Below are positions 55,101 to 62,355 of a DNA stretch of 64,000 nt, piece after piece. The position numbers and the translations under genes were made by a program. Origin of the DNA: Chitinophaga pinensis (GTDB taxonomy: Bacteria; Bacteroidota; Bacteroidia; Chitinophagales; Chitinophagaceae); assembly GCF_007896845.1 (NCBI RefSeq), contig NZ_VOHS01000008.1, forward strand, positions 62,001-126,000. Direction: 5' to 3'. Below the pieces are notes generated by a model. It saw only the letters and a list, made by a program, of their open reading frames with translations. It was not told the origin of the DNA and ran no database searches. Each line of letters opens with the position of its first letter. The first letter of the stretch is position 1.

Positions 55101-58100
55101 TTCTTTCTCTCCCGGTTGCAGTTTGTCGCGATGTGAAGCTATAGTGATATCCAGATCTTTGTTGGTCCATGGCACACTCACTGTTTCTGCCACTGTATAC
55201 AGTCTGTTATCTTTTACAAACGCATACTGGAATACTACATTACCTCTGTCACTTTCCTGTGCAGTGTAGTCTTTGTTTTCAATACTGCTATTGATAGCAA
55301 AGCTGCTAAACAGTTCTTTCTTGTCAGGATGTTGTGATAATTCTAATACGTATACATCTTTTGCAGATGAACCAATGCGCAACTGTCTCTTTTCTCCGGG
55401 TTCAATACTTTTGATATCGCTGTATTTCCATACATATACCGGATAGGATGGTTTCTTCGCTTCCGGATCTATCACTTCAAACACCTGCTTCTGCGTTACT
55501 TCTTCGCCGTATTTGTCTTTCGTACTTACTTTCAGTTCGTACCAGCCAGCGGCTAATTTCTGCTTATCCAATGCTACTCTTGACTGCGCACTGGTAGTGG
55601 CTGATTGTGTCAGCACAGCACTTTCTCTCGCCCAGCTTTCCTTTTCATTTTCATCTCTGTAGATATCATGCGGAAACAGTTTTTCGTATTCCACCTGTGG
55701 GATGATAAATTGATCAGGTTTGTCCCAGTATCTGCTTCTCAACAGACGTGCGGAAGGTTTTACCGGACTAACAGTTATTGCTACATTCGCTGATTCGAAA
55801 TTGCCATTGAGATTCTGTGTAACGATGCTGACAGAATCGAGGTCTTTTGCCTGTACCCTGTCTGCCAGATTAATCCTTACTTCCAATGCCTGATATCCTG
55901 CATTCACCGTCTGATCTCCGCTATGTGTTTCACCATTGAGATCTGTTACTGTCGCAGATACTTCATAGGTAAAGATCGGTTTCAGTGAAGCTGGTATTTT
56001 CAGATCAGGTAATGCAGGAAACGTCACATTGAATGTACCATCTGCACCAGTTTTTGCTTCTCCGTGTGCAATCTCAAGGGAAGCGCTCTGATAAGGCATT
56101 CTCCACATCATCCATGGATAAGGGAAACGTGCTCTTCTTACTACCCTGTATTCTACCTTTGCACCATCGATATTATTACCAGCGTAGGCCAGTGCTTTTG
56201 CTGTAACTTTTACAGAATCATTCACGCGATATGTACCACGTACCGGCTCAAATTCTACATAGAATTTAGGCCGTTTGTATTCTTCAACATTGAAGGTCGT
56301 GTAACCTTCTCCACCAGCTTCCTGAATGTGGAATTCACCATTCAGGCGACCGGTTGGCAATGTGAATTTACCAGCATAAGTACCAAATTCTCCTGTAGTA
56401 ACTTTGATGCTGTCTACCAGTTCTCCGTTCACATCATACAACTGCACGGTAGTATGCAGATCAGTTACCATGCGACTGCCTTTCTCTTTTTTAGCTAATA
56501 CAATCCCTTTGAAATACAGCGTTTGTCCCGGACGATAGATAGCTCTGTCTGTAAACAGGAAACTACTATGCTGATCCTTCATTTCATCGGACTCCTGCTG
56601 GTATTTATAACTGTATACGTATTTGTGATTGTCTATAAACAGATCGTCATTTCCATTGATCCATTGCAGTCTTACATTCTCACGGTTGTTCTCCCACTTC
56701 ACATCCATTGAGCCATCCTTTCCTGCGGTGTAAGTCTGAGACAGGGTTATTTTTTCTTTATTCCCTGAATTGGTCTGCGCCCATATTTTCAGTTTGGTGC
56801 CTGGCAATGGCTGGCCCGTCTGACGATGGAGCGCGTAGTATCTGTTAATGATATCACTTTCATTATACTCATGCAGTACGTAACTAATGTTAGAAACATG
56901 CACAAACTGTACTGCCAGCATGTTTTCTTTCAATGAGAATTCTTTCCTGACACTGGCCACGATCATGTACATACCTAATGGCAGTGCATCTATTTTGATC
57001 TCGGCGGAATGTGAGCGGTAATCATCCGTTCCTGTCAGTCCCTGCTCCCAGGTCTTAACAGGCTGCTTTTCCAGCATCAGGCGCCAGTAACGGTTTGTCG
57101 TATCCCGATAGTCATTCTGTGCAGCACGCAATGCGGCACGAAAATCTTCATCAATACGTACAGCTCTCAGATAGATCTTATCGGTGTTACGATAGGTCAC
57201 TAGTGTACGGAAAGGCTGATCCGGAAGATTTACCAATTCCGTTTGCAACTGCAATTGTTTCCTGTTGATGTTTGCCAGCAGGTCACCGCAATTAGCGCTA
57301 CCGACTGAACCGGGGGCCAGTTTAACGCCTTTTTCACACAATTCTTTTGCTTTCTTAGATGCCTCAGACGGTGTCATTCCGTCTATATTAGCAGCATCTT
57401 TTTGATTGCTTTGTGTATAATAATAGCTGGCGAGTTGTGCGAGCACCTGTGTTACTTCCTTTTCACCGGCATAGGCCTGTTCCTGCGATTTGAGCAGAGC
57501 CAGATAAGCCGCATCTTTTTCAGGCATTACAGACACCTGATTCACACAGGCTGTTCTTTCAAGATCCAGATTCAGCAGGGATGTTTTTTCTTTCGCATGC
57601 AGGCGCATCAGGTCCTGTAATAACAGGAGTGCTTTATATTGCAGGGAGACTGTATCGGTCGTAACGAATGCATGCTGCATAAAAACGGCCGCCGGGGCAA
57701 ATGCAGCCGGATCTGTCACTTCGAATTGATTCTCCGGACTGGTCACCAGACTCTCACCTGATTTATAATAATCCAGCGCACGGTGTGCAAGCAGGTCATA
57801 CAGGGTAGGCCGCAGTTTACGGGTACCGCCTACACCTTCTTTTATGATATCGTCGTATTTGCTGATATCTGTCTTTTTCAGTACTTCCACATCTTTGAGA
57901 GAGGCAGCATAGGCGGCCGCAATTTCACGATGCAGACGGGCTTCGCTCCAGGTAGATACATCCATAGAAGTATCCCCCTGTACGTCTGTGCGGTTGTACA
58001 ATTCATACCTGTTATTCTGTAGGTATCTCATAAGCGACTCTGCCTGTATACTTTTCAGTATAGCACGGGAGGCAGGGGAAAACGACTGGGTTTTCCAGCG

Positions 58101-58364
58101 GGCCACCTGTCCATTCGCAGCGATACCGTCTTCTACTTCAGCTGCATACCTGATTCTGTAGATGTACGCTTTAAGTAACTGAGATTCATGCTGTTGTTTT
58201 GAGGCATTTTCAGCAATGGCGTCCAGTTCCTGCAGGGCCGATTTAAATAGATTCTTGTCATTTAACTCTTTTACCTTCTTCCAGTGCGAGTCATAGTTGA
58301 ACTGTGCCATAGCGGTTGTACAGCTTAGGATTAATAAAATAAAAGCAATTCCGATTAAACGCAT
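52164..58364 (-). CDS. Alpha-2-macroglobulin family protein with thioester domain
   Basis: 2,066 residues from the ATG at 58364 (signal peptide MRLIGIAFILLILSCTTAMA); an ATG at 58376 is equally possible. Order: a Bacteroidota-specific helical N-terminus (to about 380), beta domains with the MG2-type segment DRAIYRPGQTLYFKGIVL, an alanine-rich variable segment at about 1190-1280 where the bait region is expected, the ANG/MG7-type segment FFLPDLRTDKDGNITFEFTV, and the thioester domain with YPYECSEQ (C1520), then a C-terminal receptor-like domain. It should trap proteases in the periplasm by bait cleavage and thioester capture. No penicillin-binding protein PbpC, its common partner elsewhere, is nearby. 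Confidence 0.9.
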   Translation of the reverse strand: MRLIGIAFILLILSCTTAMAQFNYDSHWKKVKELNDKNLFKSALQELDAIAENASKQQHESQLLKAYIYRIRYAAEVEDGIAANGQVARWKTQSFSPASRAILKSIQAESLMRYLQNNRYELYNRTDVQGDTSMDVSTWSEARLHREIAAAYAASLKDVEVLKKTDISKYDDIIKEGVGGTRKLRPTLYDLLAHRALDYYKSGESLVTSPENQFEVTDPAAFAPAAVFMQHAFVTTDTVSLQYKALLLLQDLMRLHAKEKTSLLNLDLERTACVNQVSVMPEKDAAYLALLKSQEQAYAGEKEVTQVLAQLASYYYTQSNQKDAANIDGMTPSEASKKAKELCEKGVKLAPGSVGSANCGDLLANINRKQLQLQTELVNLPDQPFRTLVTYRNTDKIYLRAVRIDEDFRAALRAAQNDYRDTTNRYWRLMLEKQPVKTWEQGLTGTDDYRSHSAEIKIDALPLGMYMIVASVRKEFSLKENMLAVQFVHVSNISYVLHEYNESDIINRYYALHRQTGQPLPGTKLKIWAQTNSGNKEKITLSQTYTAGKDGSMDVKWENNRENVRLQWINGNDDLFIDNHKYVYSYKYQQESDEMKDQHSSFLFTDRAIYRPGQTLYFKGIVLAKKEKGSRMVTDLHTTVQLYDVNGELVDSIKVTTGEFGTYAGKFTLPTGRLNGEFHIQEAGGEGYTTFNVEEYKRPKFYVEFEPVRGTYRVNDSVKVTAKALAYAGNNIDGAKVEYRVVRRARFPYPWMMWRMPYQSASLEIAHGEAKTGADGTFNVTFPALPDLKIPASLKPIFTYEVSATVTDLNGETHSGDQTVNAGYQALEVRINLADRVQAKDLDSVSIVTQNLNGNFESANVAITVSPVKPSARLLRSRYWDKPDQFIIPQVEYEKLFPHDIYRDENEKESWARESAVLTQSATTSAQSRVALDKQKLAAGWYELKVSTKDKYGEEVTQKQVFEVIDPEAKKPSYPVYVWKYSDIKSIEPGEKRQLRIGSSAKDVYVLELSQHPDKKELFSSFAINSSIENKDYTAQESDRGNVVFQYAFVKDNRLYTVAETVSVPWTNKDLDITIASHRDKLQPGEKEKWQVKIKGYKGEQVAAEMLASMYDASLDEFRMQSWTAPSLNPYLDAFRYWTAADNFQAAHSMLRDDIREKARPSATPFSYDDIDWFDWYLSGAYVLLQDKNATQQEISIVGYQQERRRVMKRALAGRVAGVVAAESAMAVPAPAAPAKEQAMLMGANGAKSFKTVEGDANGIDPGLLDESVVVGYGAKAVKEEVKVQPRKNFNETAFFLPDLRTDKDGNITFEFTVPEALTRWKFLSLAHTKDAAFGTAETSIVTQKPLMVQPNAPRFMREGDKIEFSAKISNLADSTLHGEARLELLDATTMQPVDGWFQNIFPTQHFTVEKGQSTAVNFPVQIPFNFNSSLVYRVVALAGKYSDGEENALPVLTNTMLVTETLPLSMRGDGTRNFSMPKLLKSGESETLQQHTFTLEFTSNPAWYAVQALPYLMEYPYECSEQIFNRYYANTLATHIANAMPGVKSMFEKWRTTDTSALQSNLQKNEELKSVLLQETPWVLEAKNEAEQKKRIALLFDLQRMSSEQHRAIEQLKERQLSSGAFPWFNGMWEDRYITQYILAGLGRLREVGALGEKELEDADDILSNGIHYADKVTDESYHRLKQSKADMNAQQIGYIETHYLYTRSLLKDQQPLSAEFRESYQYYITQAKKYWTKFSIYQQAMLAFVFNRSGDSKTAMDIVRSLKERAINNPETGMTWKEMRGGYWWYEAPVETQSMLIAAFKEVNNDSVAIGDMKTWLLKNKQTNSWNTTKATADACYAMLLGGSNWLEATPEVSIKAGNTTVSSTTEKTEAGTGYFKKQLNTTEVKPAMGNIAVTVKGSKGQPSWGAAYWQYFEQLDKITGAETPLKLEKQLFIEKNTANGAVLTAIEDGNSLKVGNKVKVRVVMRVDRDMEYVHLKDMRAACFEPENVISDSKWQNGVSYYESTKDASTNFFFSSLPKGTYVFEYTLFVTHQGNFSNGISTAQCMYAPEFSAHSEGIRVKVTE

Positions 58365-58468
58365 GTGGGATAGCATTTGATATTCAGTTTGTCTCCGGAA
58401 CAGGATGCAATTTCTGCTCCTATTCCACAGGGTTCCATTGTAAAAGTCAATAAAAATATGTTGGGGCG

Positions 58469-58507
58469 AAAAAAAAATCCTCCCACGGATCAAACCGAGG
58501 GAGGATT
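58469..58507 (-). terminator. Terminator after sucD
   Basis: TCCTCCCaCGG/CCGaGGGAGGA stem with one A-A mismatch and a 6-nt loop, followed on the minus strand by nine T. Confidence 0.9.
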
Positions 58508-58530
58508 AATATTGCATAATCTATTGATTA

Positions 58531-59412
58531 TTACGCTTTAACAGCTTTCAGTACTTCTGCCATTGTCTTACCAATGTTAGCAGGGCTTTCTACTACGTGA
58601 ACACCACATTCTGCCATGATCTTCATCTTAGCAGCTGCTGTATCGTCAGCACCACCGATGATAGCACCAGCGTGGCCCATACGACGGCCCGGAGGCGCAG
58701 TCTGACCAGCGATGAAACCAACTACTGGTTTAGTACCGTTTTCTTTGATCCATTTTGCTGCATCAGCTTCCATGCTACCACCGATCTCACCGATCATGAT
58801 GATACCAACAGTTTCAGGATCGTTCATCAGCAGTTCAACCGCATCTTTGGTTGGTGTACCAATGATAGGGTCTCCACCGATACCGATAGCGGTAGATACA
58901 CCCAGACCAGCTTTAACTACCTGATCAGCAGCTTCATATGTTAAAGTACCGGATTTAGATACGATACCGATGTTACCTTTCTTGAAAATAAAACCAGGCA
59001 TGATACCTACTTTAGCCTCTTCCGCAGTGATTACACCAGGGCAGTTAGGTCCGATCAGGCGGCTGTTACGGCCAACCAGAAAGTTTTTAGCTCTGATCAT
59101 GTCCTGTACAGGAATACCTTCAGTGATACAAACGATCAGTGCGATACCCGCTTCAGCAGCTTCCATGATAGCATCTGCAGCGAAGCCCGGTGGAACGAAA
59201 ATGATAGAAACATCAGCGCCTGTTGCTTTTACTGCATCGTCTACGGTGTTGAATACCGGACGATCCAGATGTTTACTGCCGCCTTTGCCTGGCGTAACGC
59301 CACCTACTACCTGCGTACCGTATTCGATCATCTGTGTGGCATGGAAAGTGCCCTCTGTACCGGTAAAGCCCTGTACAATCACTTTGCTATTCTTATTAAC
59401 TAAAACACTCAT
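58531..59412 (-). CDS. sucD: Succinate--CoA ligase (ADP-forming) subunit alpha
   Basis: 293 residues. TCA-cycle enzyme that couples succinyl-CoA cleavage to nucleotide triphosphate synthesis. CoA-binding [19 protein letters not shown] near 14-32, [13 protein letters not shown], and phosphohistidine H247 in [12 protein letters not shown]. The beta subunit gene sucC is not adjacent, as is usual in Bacteroidota. Own promoter box (59447-59454) and terminator. Confidence 0.97.
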   Translation of the reverse strand: MSVLVNKNSKVIVQGFTGTEGTFHATQMIEYGTQVVGGVTPGKGGSKHLDRPVFNTVDDAVKATGADVSIIFVPPGFAADAIMEAAEAGIALIVCITEGIPVQDMIRAKNFLVGRNSRLIGPNCPGVITAEEAKVGIMPGFIFKKGNIGIVSKSGTLTYEAADQVVKAGLGVSTAIGIGGDPIIGTPTKDAVELLMNDPETVGIIMIGEIGGSMEADAAKWIKENGTKPVVGFIAGQTAPPGRRMGHAGAIIGGADDTAAAKMKIMAECGVHVVESPANIGKTMAEVLKAVKA

Positions 59413-59446
59413 CGCGCTTGGTTTATTGTTTTATAATAGATATCGG

Positions 59447-59454
59447 CAAAATTA
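59447..59454 (-). promoter_or_regulatory. sucD -7 promoter box
   Basis: On the minus strand TAATTTTG fits TAnnTTTG, 34 bases before the sucD ATG. Confidence 0.5.
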
Positions 59455-59477
59455 AAGTCCTAATGCCAAATTCCAAA

Positions 59478-60281
59478 TCAATCTTTTTTTAACTTATTCC
59501 GCCAATCCTGACTCTGGAACATTTCCATCTGCCGCATTTCTTTCGCATCGCGGAGGAAGTCGGATGCAAAGATAAAGTCATTCAGCTTCTCATCTTTACT
59601 GAAAATGATATCTTTATTACTTCCTTCCCACTGCTTGCGCCCTTTATACATATATACGATATGGTCACCGCTTTCCATTACGGTATTCATATCGTGGGTA
59701 TTGATCACCGTCGTAATATTATACTCCAGTGTTAATTCTTTGATCAGCTTGTCTATCAGGAGAGATGTCTGCGGATCCAGTCCGGAATTGGGCTCATCGC
59801 AGAATAAGTACTTAGGATTCAACACGATAGCTCTTGCAATACCTACCCTTTTCTTCATACCGCCACTGATCTCCGCGGGGTATTTCTTAGCGGCATCTTT
59901 CAGCTGTACCCTCTCCAGACACTCCATAACACGGTTTCTTTTCTCTTTCTGGCTGCCTTTTCCGAACATTTCCAGAGGAAACATCACGTTTTCCTCCACA
60001 GTCATACTGTCAAACAGGGCCGATCCCTGAAACAGCATACCGATCTGCTGGCGGACTTCCTTCTTCTCATGCTCGGTCATATTAGTAAAATCCCTGTTAT
60101 CGTAGAGTATTTTACCTTCATCTACCGGCATCAGCCCTACCATACATTTCATCATGACCGTCTTTCCACTACCACTGCTCCCAATAATCAGATTCACTTT
60201 ACCGGTCTCCATCACGGCAGAAACATCCGGCAGAATGATCTTATCACCAAAGCCCTTCTTAATATTAACCAATTCAATCAT
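59478..60281 (-). CDS. ABC transporter ATPase, MlaF-like
   Basis: 267 residues from the ATG at 60281 (MIELVNIKKGFGDK). Walker A GSSGSGKT near 36-43, Q-loop GMLFQGSALFDSMTVEENV (the MlaF-type wording), signature SGGMKKRVGIARAI, Walker B YLFCDEPNSGLDPQT, H-loop NTHDMN. Partner of the MlaE-like permease upstream; together they would drive phospholipid transport between the membranes. No MCE/MlaD gene follows; sucD does. Confidence 0.92.
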   Translation of the reverse strand: MIELVNIKKGFGDKIILPDVSAVMETGKVNLIIGSSGSGKTVMMKCMVGLMPVDEGKILYDNRDFTNMTEHEKKEVRQQIGMLFQGSALFDSMTVEENVMFPLEMFGKGSQKEKRNRVMECLERVQLKDAAKKYPAEISGGMKKRVGIARAIVLNPKYLFCDEPNSGLDPQTSLLIDKLIKELTLEYNITTVINTHDMNTVMESGDHIVYMYKGRKQWEGSNKDIIFSKDEKLNDFIFASDFLRDAKEMRQMEMFQSQDWRNKLKKD

Positions 60282-60358
60282 AAACAATTACGAATTAGAA
60301 TCCGAACTACAAAACGCTGAATAATGCCTTTCTTTCCGTCTGTAATGGGCGAATTTCT

Positions 60359-61102
60359 TTATAATAGGAGTGCTGCCAGCAGGTAATCCATGAATAATAT
60401 AAGGACACAGGTCACAACCACTGCACTTGTACTGGCTTTACCGATCTCTAAGGCTCCCCCCTGCACATTATAACCATAATATGAGGGTACGCTGGCTATA
60501 ATAAAGGCAAACACGAAGGCCTTAAACAGGGCGAAAAAGATATTATACGCCCTGAAGTCCTGTCTGAGACCCTGCCAGTATTGTTCTGCTGAAAGGATGC
60601 CTCCCAGCTCTCCCGCCTTCTGGCCACCCCAGATACCGAGGAAACCTGCAATAGCGATGAGACAAGGTATCATAATGATAGCTGCCAGAATCTTAGGCAT
60701 GATCAGGTATCCCTTCGTATTGATACCCATGATTTCCTGTGCATCAATCTGTTCAGACACACGCATATTGCCCAGTTCAGAGGCAATCTTGGAACCTACC
60801 ACACCCGCCAGTACGATACAGGTCAGAGTAGGTGCAAATTCAAGTATGATGGTATCTCTTACTATCTGTGCAATCGTTGATTTGGGTATAACAGGGCTTA
60901 CCAGCTGATAAGCAATCTGCAGGGTGGTTACCCCTCCCATGAACATCGAAATAATCAGTACAATACCTAATGATCCGATACCGATATCCACACATTGGCG
61001 CATAAACTCCTTCCAGAACATACGCATATTTTCCGGACGGGAAAACATGCCCTTGAGCATAAGCAGGTAGCTTCCGAAATGATGAAAGAATCTAAATTCC
61101 AT
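60359..61102 (-). CDS. ABC transporter permease, MlaE-like
   Basis: 247 residues with the MlaE fold: an amphipathic start, FWKEFMRQCVDIGIGSLGIV, then five to six helices, with TLTCIVLAGVVGSKIASELGNMRVSEQIDAQEIMGIN, the family signature, in the middle. It acts in the inner membrane with MlaF. A promoter box (61110-61117) lies 7 bases before the ATG, so the leader would be very short. A 77-base gap containing a short AATTACGAATTAG-type repeat separates it from mlaF. Confidence 0.92.
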   Translation of the reverse strand: MEFRFFHHFGSYLLMLKGMFSRPENMRMFWKEFMRQCVDIGIGSLGIVLIISMFMGGVTTLQIAYQLVSPVIPKSTIAQIVRDTIILEFAPTLTCIVLAGVVGSKIASELGNMRVSEQIDAQEIMGINTKGYLIMPKILAAIIMIPCLIAIAGFLGIWGGQKAGELGGILSAEQYWQGLRQDFRAYNIFFALFKAFVFAFIIASVPSYYGYNVQGGALEIGKASTSAVVVTCVLILFMDYLLAALLL

Positions 61103-61109
61103 AACTGGC

Positions 61110-61117
61110 CAAAGATA
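61110..61117 (-). promoter_or_regulatory. mlaE-like gene -7 promoter box
   Basis: On the minus strand TATCTTTG fits TAnnTTTG, ending 7 bases before the ATG. Confidence 0.45.
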
Positions 61118-61159
61118 GGGAAAAATAGTTGGGACTACATAGCCCCCGGCGGGTTCCGG

Positions 61160-62191
61160 CTATTTAAGACTTTTCACCAGCAGGCGCTTCAGACTACGTT
61201 CAATGATCTCACCCATTGTCTTACAACGTGAAAAGACAGTATCGTCATAGTACTCTGCCAGTTCATGCCCCAGCTGACTTATTTTTTCCGGGAAAGATAC
61301 CCGGTCAGTCATAATTACATCTCTCAGGTCCTTTATGCGATGCCGTTGGGTCTTGATCCTCCGGGCAATGACCGAACGTTCTTCCTGCTGATACTGCTTT
61401 ACCACCTCTGCATTCAGGTGCTTCATTGCCAGTTCAACAAATATTCTGTTTTCCTTAAAAAACTGCGGCATATACAAAGTACGCTTGCCTTCATAGAACT
61501 GCTGGTCAAAATCGATCGCCCTGATACGGAACTGTACATCGTCAAAGTCCTGCGTAATGTCAAATACGAAATTATAAGAACGCATATCTCCCAACAATCG
61601 TACAAAACAACGCTCATTGAATTTGACGAATTCCTTGGCAATACGCTTAGGGTTAAACTCCGGCCGGTTCATATAATGCAGAATAAACTGATCGCCGGGT
61701 ACACCGGCAATATGCTCTTCAATCAGCGTATTTCCATCAACGATAAAATTGATCCAGTAAGGCGATAAGATATGTTCCAGCTCCAGTCCATAAATACGGG
61801 AAGCATCTGCCACTTTTATATAGAAGTAATCATACACGTCATTATACGTGTTTCGTATCCTGATACGGAATGGATGGGAATTGCCAAATGTGCAGAAATC
61901 AATACGCTCCACTTCCAGATGTTCCTCCGCAGTAAAATCACCTCCTGCCTTCAAAATAGAGTACACCCTCTTCAAACCCGCATGTAACTGGCCCTGCATA
62001 CTCTGCGGATAAAAAACAGACTCCCAAAGGGTGTCTTTTCCTTCTTTATCGTATACCGGAATGCTGTTATCAAAATAACGCATCTCTTCATAAGAGACAG
62101 GTAGTTTCACCTCCCGCTCGTATAATTTAAGATAGCCTCTGAATGAAGGATTCAGAGGAAAAAAAGCCTTCTTTTTTGATATATGCTGCAA
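61160..62191 (-). CDS. Unknown protein with protein-kinase-like (APH/LPS-kinase-type) motifs
   Basis: 343 residues starting with TTG at 62191 (no ATG before residue 37). I recognise no named family, but the kinase-fold landmarks occur in order: a strand with lysine (DYFYIKVAD, K126), a helix with glutamates (GLELEHIL, E137/E139), a hinge-like LIEEHIAGVPGDQF (156-169), a catalytic-loop-like LLGDMRSYNFVF (D202, N207, spacing as in HRDxxxxN) and a metal-binding-like IRAIDFDQQF (D227, D229). The C-terminal 90 residues are charged and helical. No membrane helix. It lies just upstream of mlaE/mlaF on the same strand, so phosphorylation of an envelope lipid or sugar is a fair guess. Confidence 0.7.
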   Translation of the reverse strand: MQHISKKKAFFPLNPSFRGYLKLYEREVKLPVSYEEMRYFDNSIPVYDKEGKDTLWESVFYPQSMQGQLHAGLKRVYSILKAGGDFTAEEHLEVERIDFCTFGNSHPFRIRIRNTYNDVYDYFYIKVADASRIYGLELEHILSPYWINFIVDGNTLIEEHIAGVPGDQFILHYMNRPEFNPKRIAKEFVKFNERCFVRLLGDMRSYNFVFDITQDFDDVQFRIRAIDFDQQFYEGKRTLYMPQFFKENRIFVELAMKHLNAEVVKQYQQEERSVIARRIKTQRHRIKDLRDVIMTDRVSFPEKISQLGHELAEYYDDTVFSRCKTMGEIIERSLKRLLVKSLK

Positions 62192-62196
62192 AATAA

Positions 62197-62342
62197 TCAG
62201 GAATTAGCAATTAGGAATCAGGATCGGGTAAGGCATAAAGCATCACACAGTTCCCAAACTTTTTATTAAGTTAATAACTTAATACCGTTATTAATTCCTA
62301 TTCAGGACATTAATACAGAAATTCCTAATTGTTAATTCCTGA
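62197..62342. repeat. Long-range inverted repeat of a GAATTAG-rich motif
   Basis: The left copy (62197-62218, TCAGGAATTAGCAATTAGGA...) and right copy (62321-62342) are reverse complements over 22 bases with one mismatch, 102 bases apart. Inside lies a second pair TTAATAAC/GTTATTAA (62271-62294). The region is the gap between the malic enzyme stop and the kinase-like gene; a shorter relative of the motif occurs at 60284-60300. No ORF. Confidence 0.7.
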
Positions 62343-62355
62343 CGCTTATTTGAAA

